Virus record (IMG/VR): IMGVR_UViG_3300029787_005452
Coordinates: 62,001-126,000 of that record
Source: a virus
DNA length: 64,000 nt
Reading direction: 5' to 3' (one strand)
Part shown: positions 22,626-31,108 of the stretch, piece by piece
How positions within the stretch are numbered: the first letter of the stretch is position 1
Layout of the letters: every line of letters starts with the position of its first letter
Position numbers and translations under genes: made by a program
The notes under the pieces: generated by a model
Databases searched by the model: none
Told to the model about the DNA's origin: nothing
What the model saw: only the letters and a program-made list of their open reading frames with translations

Positions 22626-23213
22626 ATGGATAATGAATCTAATCTAATATTTGAACAATATAAATCTGTAAACGAAATGATTGGTCTCGGACCTAGGGTC
22701 AGTAAAATGGTAAAAATACCTGGTCCTGGTTCTCAAAATGCTACCCCTAAAGTAGTAATAATGAAAATAAGTGACGAAGAATCTTGTAGTAATGAAGAGT
22801 TACCTAATGAACAAGAAATTGTTCGAATACAAGCTGGTGAACCAGAAGAATCAGATTGCGGAGGTGATGATTGTGGCTGCAATAAAGAAGGGGACAGTAG
22901 TGGTAAAACAATTTATGATGGTGAATTAGATATGGCTAGATTAGAATTATTAAAAGCTAATGAATATGCTGCTAAATTATTTCATCATATAGGTAATCAT
23001 CCTGAAAGTGATTATTTAGAAGGTTGGGTAGCAAGTAAAATAACTAAAGCAGCTGATTACCTATCATCAGTTTATCATTATCTAGATTATGAAGATAATT
23101 TTCCTACCAGAGAACCTTGCTATAGTGATGAAGAAGATAAAGAGGATGAAAGTATAGAATTAGATGATGATGAAATGACTAAAACTGCTAAAGAGACCGG
23201 TTTTGGAGCTTAA
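22626..23213 (+). CDS. Acidic Cys-containing late protein, internal-protein candidate
   Basis: 195 residues from the ATG fixed by the late box. The start MDNESNLIFEQYKSVNEM has I-F-E at 8-10. There is a Cys-rich acidic segment 'SDCGGDDCGCNKEGDSSG' that could bind metal, a helical middle ('LLKANEYAAKLFHHIGNHPE'), and a very acidic end. It is the only plus-strand gene in a 15-kb minus-strand late region and its stop overlaps the DUF6267 gene on the other strand. Function unknown. Confidence 0.62.
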   Translation: MDNESNLIFEQYKSVNEMIGLGPRVSKMVKIPGPGSQNATPKVVIMKISDEESCSNEELPNEQEIVRIQAGEPEESDCGGDDCGCNKEGDSSGKTIYDGELDMARLELLKANEYAAKLFHHIGNHPESDYLEGWVASKITKAADYLSSVYHYLDYEDNFPTREPCYSDEEDKEDESIELDDDEMTKTAKETGFGA

Positions 23214-25207
23214 ACTAATTTATTATCAAATATACGTTTAACTTCTTCGTCCATCGAACCATATAGATCTTGTATAAGATCTTTTCTTTCTTGTTCATCT
23301 AAACTTTTGTATAATTCTCTTATTTGAGATGCACTTCTAATATCTTTACCAAGAATACTAAAATCCATAGTAGGTAAAGTTGTTATATAACCATGTTTAC
23401 TACCGCTAGTTATTTTTTTAGACTTATCATATGGTTGAAAATAACTTGGCGTACCATCTTTTTTTAAACCGAATTTAAAGCGAGGTTTATCACCTTCCAT
23501 ATCTTTTTCAGAAACTGCAAATATAACTTTAGTTTTATCTAAATCATATCTTTCAGTAATCTCATTAGCTAAATATGGATTTTTTGTCATTTCTACAAAA
23601 CTAGGATCAATACCAGCACTTTGAATCATTTTTTTCTTTTCTTCAAATTCAAATGGGGAATTATCGTCATTAGTTTTACCAGATGTAGAAATAAATATAT
23701 CAGCTGTTGGAAATTGTTGTTTTAATTTATTGTAAACCGATGCATGTCCTTTATGAAATGGGTGAAATCTACCTGGGTATATAACTACCGTTTTTGTTAA
23801 ATCTTCTGCCTCTTCAAATTCATTTAACATTTCATACATTTCATTAAAAGCTCCAATTTTTTTACTTCCTGTTGGGTGGGTTTGTAATCTTGTACCTTCA
23901 CCTTTATTAAACACTGGTGGGTTATTAATATATGATTCTTGATTCTCAGGTGTTGAGGGTTTACCAGTTCCAAAATTAGCGCGACTAAATTCTTCTCTAT
24001 CAACTAATTTAGTAATTTCTGCCCCTGCTGCTGTAACTTTAGATAATGCAAAACCTTCAGGAGCAGTTGTTTGCCAATTGTTAGAGCTTTCTTCTAGATA
24101 TGTACCTAATAGATCATTTTTTGTTATTTCATTAAAAATTTTAATTAAATTATTTTTTAAATTAGCTATAATTTTAGTAATTTCAAAAGCATTTTTTATA
24201 GAAGGTTTAAGCTTTTGTAAAGCTTTTAAAGTTACTTTCATTTGCTCAGTTTTTTTAGCTTTACCTTTTTCACTTTTCAGCTTTTCTAACTCTTTTGTAA
24301 AACGATTTGAAATATAATTAACATATTCTTCGGTAGACATCGATGTATCTTGCAAAAATCTCCCAGATCTTATTTCAGAGTTTATATAAGATTTTAAAGT
24401 ACTAGTGTAATCATCTAACGCACTAAAATCGACTTTATCAGCTAACTTAAGTACTTGCTTCTTTTTAACCTTAACATCTTTTAAAAGTAATTTACTAAAG
24501 GATGATTTACTATTTTTAGGCTTATTAGCTAATACATTAAAAACAAATACTGTATTTGATGAGGTAAACTCATCGGGGGAAGAAGTGTATTTTTTTACTT
24601 TTAATATACCGTTACGTACCATATATTCAATATGAACTGCAACTCCTATTTTTGATTTAGCTATTTGATCACCATAAGGGCTATTTTCGGTAACTGCATA
24701 CTTAATAGTATTAGGGGTAAAAGTTAAAAATTTATTTTCATTTTTTACACCATCGATAGTTTCTGGAGTTTCAAAAGTTTTCATTTGCGGATCAAACATA
24801 TAATCCATTTGATAAATACCTTTAAGATTTAAAGATGGTAAATAACGTAAAGCTAATTTTAATTTATCTGCTAAACCACCAGTACCGTGATTTGTGGCAA
24901 TATCCTCCTCAGTATAATTTATTTTAGGGTTTTTAGCAAAAGCTGATTTACTTGCTACAAAAAATTTATTATTAGTATCTATACCCGCAACAATAGCAGG
25001 TGCCCCATCAAACTTTGTAGATATTTTATAATCAGATTCATCTACAAAATACGATATAGAAGATTCTATTTGGTTAATAGCTTCTATAACACCTTGCTTA
25101 CCTTTATTAAGTATATTTTCTTCTAAATGATCAATATGCTTTACTGCCCCATCAATTGCATCAAAGAATTCTAATAATACTTTATGGTGTTGTTTAAAGT
25201 TTATCAT
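23210..25207 (-). CDS. DUF6267-type ligase-like domain fused to HxGH nucleotidyltransferase
   Basis: 665 residues. A targeting-like start MINFKQHHKVLLEFFDAIDG (L-L-E at 11-13) leads to a DUF6267-like domain with K65-F-D-G68 in 'YKISTKFDGAPAIVAGID', the covalent-lysine pattern of nucleotidyltransferase/ligase folds. After a helical linker, 'VVIYPGRFHPFHKGHASVYN' (about 474-493) is a full class I nucleotidyltransferase HxGH site as in NadM-type NMN adenylyltransferases, with 'FISTSGKTNDDNSPF' behind it. Two nucleotide-transfer chemistries in one late, perhaps packaged, protein suggest nucleic-acid or NAD repair on entry. The substrate is unknown. Confidence 0.72.
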   Translation of the reverse strand: MINFKQHHKVLLEFFDAIDGAVKHIDHLEENILNKGKQGVIEAINQIESSISYFVDESDYKISTKFDGAPAIVAGIDTNNKFFVASKSAFAKNPKINYTEEDIATNHGTGGLADKLKLALRYLPSLNLKGIYQMDYMFDPQMKTFETPETIDGVKNENKFLTFTPNTIKYAVTENSPYGDQIAKSKIGVAVHIEYMVRNGILKVKKYTSSPDEFTSSNTVFVFNVLANKPKNSKSSFSKLLLKDVKVKKKQVLKLADKVDFSALDDYTSTLKSYINSEIRSGRFLQDTSMSTEEYVNYISNRFTKELEKLKSEKGKAKKTEQMKVTLKALQKLKPSIKNAFEITKIIANLKNNLIKIFNEITKNDLLGTYLEESSNNWQTTAPEGFALSKVTAAGAEITKLVDREEFSRANFGTGKPSTPENQESYINNPPVFNKGEGTRLQTHPTGSKKIGAFNEMYEMLNEFEEAEDLTKTVVIYPGRFHPFHKGHASVYNKLKQQFPTADIFISTSGKTNDDNSPFEFEEKKKMIQSAGIDPSFVEMTKNPYLANEITERYDLDKTKVIFAVSEKDMEGDKPRFKFGLKKDGTPSYFQPYDKSKKITSGSKHGYITTLPTMDFSILGKDIRSASQIRELYKSLDEQERKDLIQDLYGSMDEEVKRIFDNKLV

Positions 25208-26286
25208 GATATTTTTAAATCCTTTTTAAACTTTGCATTTACATTACTTCCTGGATAACCTATATAAACCCCATCACCATCAAAATCAAAAGCTATAAAA
25301 TTATTATTAATAGCATTTAAAATATTTGAATAACTAGTAACATTTAAATAACGAGCTTTGTCAAATGTACCTTCACCAGCAACACTTCCTGCTTTTCTAG
25401 TAAAACCTTTTTGATAAACATATAATACAATATCAAAACCTTCGCTACCGTATTCATTTAACATTATACCTGCAAAATGCTGCATACGTTTAACTGGATC
25501 AGTAATATTTTGATCAATAAACTGTTGTAAAACAGAACTATTAGCAAAAGCTTTTTTCATTACATCGCCGGTAAATTTAGCTTGTTGTAAATCTTCTATA
25601 GATAAATCAGGTTTAGCTGCAAACTCTTTGAGTTTATTAAGATCATTTTTAAACCCTCCACCTCTAGCGCTAATAATTCTTCCTTTACCTACTTTTAATT
25701 CAATATTTAACCCGCTTGGAGTTTTTAAATCTCCAACATCTCCTTTAAAACATTCAGTAAATAAACTTAATAGTAACTCACCATCACCAACACTAACATT
25801 GCCTTCAGAAAAACTTTTAACAAATAATGAATTATAAAACTGTTCTAATTTTTCTGGTGTTTCGTTAGCTAATATTTTTTTTAAGACTGGAAAAACTGCT
25901 TCATGTAAACTTAACTCTCCTTGAACACTACTTATTTTACCGGTAATACTATTTAATTTTTGCTTAATTTGTGATAACATTTCTATTTCACCATAATTTA
26001 CATCAAAATCAGCAAAATAGTTTTTAATATAGCGAGTTTGATCTTCAAAACCAGATTGTCGAACGAGGTCTTCAACTGATTTATTACCTTCCTTTTTAAC
26101 TATATTAACTATCTTTCTATAATCTTTATCATCAACAGCACCTACAAATTCATAATTATTATCTTGATCACCTCTAAACAAATTAGTATCTTCATAAAAC
26201 AAATTTATCTTTTGACGGGGTAGTTTTCCTACCTTTTTATTAGCAGATTCATTTAAGTATACTTGATCTAATGGTTTCCAGCTCAT
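25204..26286 (-). CDS. Possible PD-(D/E)xK-fold protein, internal-protein candidate
   Basis: 360 residues. The start MSWKPLDQVYLNES has L-N-E at 11-13. In the middle, E170 ('SVGDGELLLSLF'), D186 ('GDVGDLKTPSG') and E196-x-K198 ('NIELKVGKGR') are spaced like the metal site of PD-(D/E)xK nucleases. The C-terminal half has a beta-rich 'FIAFDFDGDGVYIGYPGSN' segment. Its ATG lies close to the previous stop and its stop overlaps the DUF6267 gene start (ATGA), so the two are made together: a cutter and a joiner is one reading. Not tested. Confidence 0.5.
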   Translation of the reverse strand: MSWKPLDQVYLNESANKKVGKLPRQKINLFYEDTNLFRGDQDNNYEFVGAVDDKDYRKIVNIVKKEGNKSVEDLVRQSGFEDQTRYIKNYFADFDVNYGEIEMLSQIKQKLNSITGKISSVQGELSLHEAVFPVLKKILANETPEKLEQFYNSLFVKSFSEGNVSVGDGELLLSLFTECFKGDVGDLKTPSGLNIELKVGKGRIISARGGGFKNDLNKLKEFAAKPDLSIEDLQQAKFTGDVMKKAFANSSVLQQFIDQNITDPVKRMQHFAGIMLNEYGSEGFDIVLYVYQKGFTRKAGSVAGEGTFDKARYLNVTSYSNILNAINNNFIAFDFDGDGVYIGYPGSNVNAKFKKDLKIS

Positions 26287-26609
26287 GTTGCAACATCAAT
26301 ATCTTGTGAATATTTTTTCATCATATTAATTAATTTTTCTAAAGAAGCTTTAGCATTTACTTCATTAATATCTGATAATTCACTTAACGTATCAATATCA
26401 CTTGGCTCTATTTTTGTAACTAAAGCTTTTTTAATTAACCTTATAAGCAATACTTCACCTTCAGGGGATAATTTTTGAACTTCAGGTTCAGGCTCTGGAG
26501 CTGGTTCTGGTTCCGCTACCGGTTCTTCAACTGGTGCTTCAACCGGAGCCTCCATTTCTGTTTCATCTTGTTCTAAGATATTATTATATGCTTTTAAAAA
26601 TTTTTTCAT
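26283..26609 (-). CDS. Pro/Glu-rich small late protein, internal-protein candidate
   Basis: 108 residues. The start MKKFLKAYNNILEQDE fits the targeting pattern (I-L-E at 11-13). A run of Pro-Glu-Ala-Val repeats (about 20-45) forms an extended acidic spacer. The last 60 residues are helical ('GEVLLIRLIKKALVTKIEPS'). It overlaps the next gene by 4 nt. A scaffold-like or spacer role is possible. Function unknown. Confidence 0.6.
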   Translation of the reverse strand: MKKFLKAYNNILEQDETEMEAPVEAPVEEPVAEPEPAPEPEPEVQKLSPEGEVLLIRLIKKALVTKIEPSDIDTLSELSDINEVNAKASLEKLINMMKKYSQDIDVAT

Positions 26610-26615
26610 TTTATA

Positions 26616-26623
26616 TATTTAAG
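26616..26623 (-). promoter_or_regulatory. Late promoter box for the gene starting at 26609
   Basis: CTTAAATA on the minus strand, then 6 nt and the ATG. Confidence 0.5.
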
Positions 26624-26626
26624 AGA

Positions 26627-27508
26627 TTATTTCTGAGGTTTAGATAGTGCTGCATAAGCATCTGCCATATCTTTGGTAGCTTTATTATATGCAGGAATAG
26701 CTTGCAAATAGACTTTAGATCGAGCTTTTAAAGCTTTTTTAGCTTGTCTTGCTGAACGATTCATAAGTTTACCTATAGGTCCCACCATAACATCATCTGC
26801 AGTAGCGGCCAAACGCGTAAGACCTTTTTCAGCGTCAGCTAAACTAACATTTAATTTACCTTCTTGATCTTCTATACTACTTCCTCTCATAGAATTAATT
26901 TTGTTATACAGATTTTCAAGCTCTTTAAATTCATCGCTTCCATCATTAACTATTTCACCTTGTTCAATAGGTCTATTATGATATTCGTGAACATCTGCAT
27001 CTTCTTTCTTATATAGAGCTCTTCTTGCTTCAGCATATTCACTGTTATTTCTGAAAGCATTCTTTTTTTGTCTTAATTCAGCTTTTTTTTCAGGGTCATC
27101 TTCTGTCATACTTTGACGAAATAAATCTCTACGTTCTTTTTCCCTTTCAAGATGACCTTCATAATCATACTTGTTTTTAAACTCATCAGTTTCTGCTGCT
27201 CCTGAACGTAATTTTGTAATATCCTGATTAACGTAATCTCCAAACTTAGATAAAAATCTACTTAGTAGTACTGCAGGGGCTTCTGGTGAGTTCTTATTAC
27301 CACCTATACCGTGCATGTTCATAGAATATAATCTTGCAAAACTTCCTGAATCTAAAATATCTTTTCTAGACTTACCTACAAGACTTCTTAAAAAATCTCC
27401 AAATGATTTTCCTGATTTCATTTGTACCATTATTTCATTATCTTCTTTAATAGTAACGCTATCTATTTTTTTCAAGATACTATTAGCTAGCTGGTTAAAC
27501 ATGTCCAT
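26627..27508 (-). CDS. Helical late protein, internal-protein candidate
   Basis: 293 residues, almost all predicted helix, strongly charged, with Arg/Glu-rich segments ('EGHLEREKERRDLFRQSM') and an Ala/Lys-rich end. N-terminus MDMFNQLANSILKKIDSVTI with an I-K-E triple at 20-22. There is no enzyme motif. A late box ending in the previous gene's stop precedes it. A packaged or core structural role is inferred. Confidence 0.6.
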   Translation of the reverse strand: MDMFNQLANSILKKIDSVTIKEDNEIMVQMKSGKSFGDFLRSLVGKSRKDILDSGSFARLYSMNMHGIGGNKNSPEAPAVLLSRFLSKFGDYVNQDITKLRSGAAETDEFKNKYDYEGHLEREKERRDLFRQSMTEDDPEKKAELRQKKNAFRNNSEYAEARRALYKKEDADVHEYHNRPIEQGEIVNDGSDEFKELENLYNKINSMRGSSIEDQEGKLNVSLADAEKGLTRLAATADDVMVGPIGKLMNRSARQAKKALKARSKVYLQAIPAYNKATKDMADAYAALSKPQK

Positions 27509-27513
27509 ATTAT

Positions 27514-27521
27514 TATTTATC
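27514..27521 (-). promoter_or_regulatory. Late promoter box for the gene starting at 27508
   Basis: GATAAATA on the minus strand, then ATAAT (5 nt) and the ATG. The stop codon TAA of the upstream gene lies within it. Confidence 0.7.
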
Positions 27522-28077
27522 TAATTAGAAGTAGTTTTGTAGATAGTCTATTAAAGTAATCCTTATTTAAAAAAGTTAATTCATAACGTTTAGTAAATTT
27601 CTTCACACCAGAAAACGTATATTTACCAATATCCATATTATTGATCTTGCTTATCATAGAATTTATAGTAGTTTGGGCCTTACCATCGTTAATATCAATA
27701 AGGTGGTCTAGATATATTAATGAATATTTACTAATGAATATTTTTATTGGTAATATTTTATCCACTCTACGTAAAAAATTAGTAAAAAACACTAATATTT
27801 CATTTTCCTTAAAGTATTTTGTTAGTTCGCAGTCATCTAACTGGGTATTATTAAAGTATATAATAGATTTTGACTTACAGTTAAGTAATCTTTGACATAT
27901 ATTGTATATAGTATAGTGATATATGAACTTCTTTACTTGTAAATTATTAATACTCTTATCTAATAGGTTAAATTCATGTAATGAATTAATTATTTGAGGT
28001 TGTATGTCGTTTATTAATAACTCATTAAAGTCAATTATAGTAAAATCATAATTTTCTATATGTAAGTCAGCCATCAT
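27517..28077 (-). CDS. Unknown conserved-looking protein
   Basis: 186 residues with two adjacent ATG codons at the start (28077 and 28074); either could be used, with AAAGGT just upstream. Alternating hydrophobic residues ('YDFTIIDFNELLINDIQ', 'KSIIYFNNTQLDD') suggest an alpha/beta fold. No motif is recognised. The start overlaps the GIY-YIG-like gene by 11 nt, so both are expressed together. In other T4-like phages small proteins beside such genes are uncharacterised. Confidence 0.5.
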   Translation of the reverse strand: MMADLHIENYDFTIIDFNELLINDIQPQIINSLHEFNLLDKSINNLQVKKFIYHYTIYNICQRLLNCKSKSIIYFNNTQLDDCELTKYFKENEILVFFTNFLRRVDKILPIKIFISKYSLIYLDHLIDINDGKAQTTINSMISKINNMDIGKYTFSGVKKFTKRYELTFLNKDYFNRLSTKLLLIR

Positions 28078-28501
28078 TACCTTTATTATAGTACTGTTCC
28101 AAAAACAACTTTGGTGCTTTACCTATTCTACAGTTTATAATACCATTATAATAATTTTCACTTAATAGGACATCCATTTCGAACTGCATTTTAGCTTCAA
28201 AATATGATAATTCAAATTTACTATTGCAAAATTTTAATATTTTAAATATAAATTTATCTAAACCTAATAAAGATATATCATTATTCAAAGCATCGGACGA
28301 ACCTGTATATGTTTTCCAGTCACTTTCAATAAAATCAATACGTTTACGTTTTTTACCTTTTAAAGGTTTACGTCTAATTTTGCGGACCATTTGTTTTTTA
28401 CCAATATATTTTTTACCACTAATGGTATTAGTAATTTCATATATAAAACCGAAAGAGTCTTTAGGTATCGGTTTACATACTTCCCATATACCTGTATCCA
28501 T
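28067..28501 (-). CDS. GIY-YIG-like endonuclease family protein
   Basis: 144 residues. 'FGFIYEITNTISGKKYIGKK' contains an altered GIY...YIG pair (FIY and YIG), followed by a basic loop 'RKIRRKPLKGKKRKR', 'YTGSSDALNNDI' and 'ELSYFEAKMQFEMDV' with the conserved Glu. This matches a small nuclease-like family frequent in T4-like phages, near Seg-type homing enzymes. It could cut DNA during packaging or act as a free-standing homing nuclease. A late box (AGTAAATA) lies 5 nt before the ATG. Confidence 0.68.
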   Translation of the reverse strand: MDTGIWEVCKPIPKDSFGFIYEITNTISGKKYIGKKQMVRKIRRKPLKGKKRKRIDFIESDWKTYTGSSDALNNDISLLGLDKFIFKILKFCNSKFELSYFEAKMQFEMDVLLSENYYNGIINCRIGKAPKLFLEQYYNKGNDG

Positions 28502-28506
28502 TAAGA

Positions 28507-28514
28507 TATTTACT
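28507..28514 (-). promoter_or_regulatory. Late promoter box for the GIY-YIG-like gene
   Basis: AGTAAATA on the minus strand, then TCTTA (5 nt) and the ATG at 28501. It overlaps the stop codon of the upstream gene. Confidence 0.6.
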
Positions 28515-28776
28515 TTTTATTTTTTAATTTTCTAGTTTTTTTCTTCTTACCCACTTTACCTTTTCTAGAATACATTGCACCTAAGGCTGTAGGTCTTCTA
28601 AAATCACCAGGTGCATACGCATCAGTACCCGGTGTACCACTTACTGTCGTGCCATAGCCAGTAGCAGCTGCAGAGCCTAGCACCCCTCCACCGACTGTAT
28701 TTTCATCTTCTTCTGGTGGTTTTTTCTTTTTAAGGCTTTTTTTAAATGCTTTTTCAAATAAAGTTGTTTTCTTCAT
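28510..28776 (-). CDS. Gly-rich protein with basic ends, internal-protein candidate
   Basis: 88 residues in three parts: a targeting-like start MKKTTLFEKAFKKSLKKKKP (L-F-E at 6-8), a Gly/Ala/Thr-rich middle ('VGGGVLGSAAATGYGTTVSG'), and a very basic tail (SRKGKVGKKKKTRKLKNKK). The build is like small internal or DNA-binding head proteins. A perfect late box precedes it by 5 nt. Function unknown. Confidence 0.6.
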   Translation of the reverse strand: MKKTTLFEKAFKKSLKKKKPPEEDENTVGGGVLGSAAATGYGTTVSGTPGTDAYAPGDFRRPTALGAMYSRKGKVGKKKKTRKLKNKK

Positions 28777-28791
28777 ATTAGTATTTATAAT
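28764..28791 (+). promoter_or_regulatory. Early promoter of uvsY
   Basis: TTGTTT at 28764-28769, 16 bp, and TATAAT at 28786-28791, then 6 nt to the GTG at 28798. Confidence 0.65.
28782..28789 (-). promoter_or_regulatory. Late promoter box for the gene starting at 28776
   Basis: A perfect TATAAATA on the minus strand, then CTAAT (5 nt) and the ATG. It overlaps the plus-strand -10 box of uvsY. Confidence 0.75.
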
Positions 28792-28797
28792 TAATAT

Positions 28798-29193
28798 GTG
28801 AGTTTATTAGATCAATATATAGATGAAATAGAAAAAGATTTACAAATTAATGAATTTAATCTTAAAGACTCATCGATGAAAACCCCGGCTCGTAAACATT
28901 ACTGGGTAGCTAAATTAATAAGACATAAACAAAATCTATTGAAACTTAGAATACTTAGAGATTCAGTAAAGAAAGAAGTAGTTCAAAAAATTGTTGAAGA
29001 AAGCCCAGTTAAAGTAACTATACCAGTAGCAGAAAAAGCAAGTTATAAGCATGAAAAAATGAAAGAGATATCTGAAAAAATTAGCAATGAAGAGTTAATT
29101 ATTGAGTTTTTAGAAAAAACTGAAAAAACATTTAGTGCTGTTGGGTTTGATATAAAAAATATTATTGAAATAATGAAAATGGAACAATTATAA
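28798..29193 (+). CDS. uvsY: UvsY-like recombination mediator
   Basis: 131 residues, close to T4 UvsY (137). Helical throughout, with 'MKTPARKHYWVAKLIRHKQN' in the first half and 'FLEKTEKTFSAVGFDIKNII' at the end, matching the layout of UvsY, which loads UvsX onto gp32-coated ssDNA. The neighbour is uvsW, as in T4. It starts at GTG. An ATG two bases earlier is out of frame and followed directly by TGA, so it cannot be the start. Confidence 0.72.
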   Translation: MSLLDQYIDEIEKDLQINEFNLKDSSMKTPARKHYWVAKLIRHKQNLLKLRILRDSVKKEVVQKIVEESPVKVTIPVAEKASYKHEKMKEISEKISNEELIIEFLEKTEKTFSAVGFDIKNIIEIMKMEQL

Positions 29194-30611
29194 TGAAATT
29201 TGAATTAGCTAAGGAAAAAATTAGATTAATAACAGATGATTTAGACAATATACGAGAACATTTTAGTGTTAAAGATGAAACAGCTCGTTTTCGAATGAGG
29301 GGGAGGGCAAGATTTTATTCTAATCCTCGTATATACGGTATCACACCGACAGGTCTGTTTGAACCAGGTCTTTTTTTTGATATTTTAAGTCATATAAAAC
29401 TAGAATATCCAAATACAGATTATCAAATAGATCAAGATATTTTACCTATAGTCAAACCGACATATAATGAAGAAAGAGCATATGATAATCTAAAATTTCC
29501 ATTAAGAGATTATCAATTAGATTCAGTAAAAGAAGCATTAAAATTTGGAAGAGGTATTATAAAACTAGGTACAGGTGGAGGTAAAACTTTAACGATTGCA
29601 TCATTGTTAATGAGTTTATATTCTAATAACCCTAAAATTAAAATTTTAATATTGGTACCTGACCTAGGACTAGTTAATCAAACTTATAATGATTTTATAG
29701 AATATAATGTATTATTTAAATTTACAAGGTGGACAGGAAAAATAAAACCTGATTTAACTGCTAACTGTATTATAGCTAATAGAGGTATATTACAGAGTCA
29801 GTTTGATAATAATGATTGGATTCAATATATCGACGTTTTAGTGGTTGACGAATGCCATACGATTAAAAAATCTAATAAAGTAAGTAAGATGGTTAATAAA
29901 ATCCATACTTTTAATAAATTTGGATTAACTGGTACTTTACCAGATGATAAACCAGAGCAATGGAATGTTATTGGTAAATTAGGTAAAGTCATATATGATA
30001 AGGATAGCTATCAACTTAGGTTAGAGAGCTATTTAACTAACGTAGACATTAAGGTTATTAACATAGGATATAAAGATAAACCTCTTGTAGTAAGTGGTAG
30101 TAACAACTTTAAAACTGAATTAGATTTTATATATACAAATAATTTTAGAAATAATGTTATTAAGAATATATGTTCAAATTTTAACAATAATTCTCTTATA
30201 TTGGTTAACCATTTAGCTCATGGAGATGCATTATTTGATGACTTATCTCAAATTGAAAATAAAAAAGTTTATTTTGTTAAAGGAGAAGTAGAGGTGGAAG
30301 AAAGAGATAAAATTAAAAAGATAATGGAAACTAATAATGACGTTATCTGTATTGCAATGAGTTCTATTTTTAGTACTGGTATTAATATTAAAAATATACA
30401 TATGATTATGTTTGCCTCTGGTGGTAAAAGTTTTATAAGAACAATACAATCGATTGGTAGGGGTTTGCGACTGCATGAAAGCAAAAATAAACTAATTATT
30501 ATAGATCTTGCTGATAAGTTAAAATACGGTACACGTCATTCTGATAAAAGGAAAGAAATTTATAAATCAGAAAAAATAAATTTTACGTCAACTGATATAG
30601 TTGAAAAATAA
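29193..30611 (+). CDS. uvsW: UvsW-like recombination DNA helicase
   Basis: 472 residues. An N-terminal 100-residue region precedes the SF2 helicase core: 'LRDYQLDSVKEALKFG' (104-119), Walker A GTGGGKT (126-132), DECH (219-222), 'GLTGTLPDD' (motif III) and 'SIGRGLRLHE' (motif VI). UvsW unwinds branched structures and R-loops and helps the late switch in T4. Its start overlaps the uvsY stop (TAATG). All helicase motifs look intact. Confidence 0.88.
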   Translation: MKFELAKEKIRLITDDLDNIREHFSVKDETARFRMRGRARFYSNPRIYGITPTGLFEPGLFFDILSHIKLEYPNTDYQIDQDILPIVKPTYNEERAYDNLKFPLRDYQLDSVKEALKFGRGIIKLGTGGGKTLTIASLLMSLYSNNPKIKILILVPDLGLVNQTYNDFIEYNVLFKFTRWTGKIKPDLTANCIIANRGILQSQFDNNDWIQYIDVLVVDECHTIKKSNKVSKMVNKIHTFNKFGLTGTLPDDKPEQWNVIGKLGKVIYDKDSYQLRLESYLTNVDIKVINIGYKDKPLVVSGSNNFKTELDFIYTNNFRNNVIKNICSNFNNNSLILVNHLAHGDALFDDLSQIENKKVYFVKGEVEVEERDKIKKIMETNNDVICIAMSSIFSTGINIKNIHMIMFASGGKSFIRTIQSIGRGLRLHESKNKLIIIDLADKLKYGTRHSDKRKEIYKSEKINFTSTDIVEK

Positions 30612-30628
30612 GTTTTATATATTATAAT
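30601..30628 (+). promoter_or_regulatory. Early promoter of the gp55-like gene
   Basis: TTGAAA at 30601-30606 (still inside uvsW), 16 bp, and TATAAT at 30623-30628, then 6 nt to the ATG at 30635. Confidence 0.75.
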
Positions 30629-30634
30629 TAGTTT

Positions 30635-31108
30635 ATGGCTAATACTAAAAAAACTACTGGTAAGCGTAGAGGACCTAAACCTAAAAAGACAGAATACTAT
30701 GTAGATCCACGAGAATTAAAAAAAGAATTAATAGCATATTATAAAAGCGAAGATTGTACACCTGCATTAGGAGATATGATTCATAAAATTGCACACGGTT
30801 TAAGTTATTCATCTAATTTTATTAACTATACCTATCGCGACGAAATGGTAGGAGATGCTTTAGTTAAGATGTACACAGCAGTTACTAATAAAAAGTTTAA
30901 TGTAGATTCAGAATACAACCCTTTTTCGTATTTTACCACGATTGCCTTTCATGCCTTTATTAATAGAATTAAAAAAGAGAAAAAACATGCTGAAACCTTA
31001 AGTCAGTATAAAGAAAAAATATATGAGCAAGAAATGTTAGATTCGATGGACGGTAGAGTTTACGTTAAACCGATGAGTGATGATGTAGATACAGAGCCGA
31101 ATGAATAA
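30635..31108 (+). CDS. 55: Late-transcription sigma factor, gp55-like
   Basis: 157 residues. A basic N-terminus (KRRGPKPKK) is followed by region-2-like 'YRDEMVGDALVKMYTAVTNK' and 'NPFSYFTTIAFHAFINRIKK', the pattern of T4 gp55 that binds core RNA polymerase and reads the TATAAATA box. Region 4 is absent, as expected. Over twenty TAAATA boxes in this window are its likely targets. The C-terminus is acidic (DDVDTEPNE), and I do not see the clamp-binding tail of T4 gp55. Confidence 0.82.
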   Translation: MANTKKTTGKRRGPKPKKTEYYVDPRELKKELIAYYKSEDCTPALGDMIHKIAHGLSYSSNFINYTYRDEMVGDALVKMYTAVTNKKFNVDSEYNPFSYFTTIAFHAFINRIKKEKKHAETLSQYKEKIYEQEMLDSMDGRVYVKPMSDDVDTEPNE

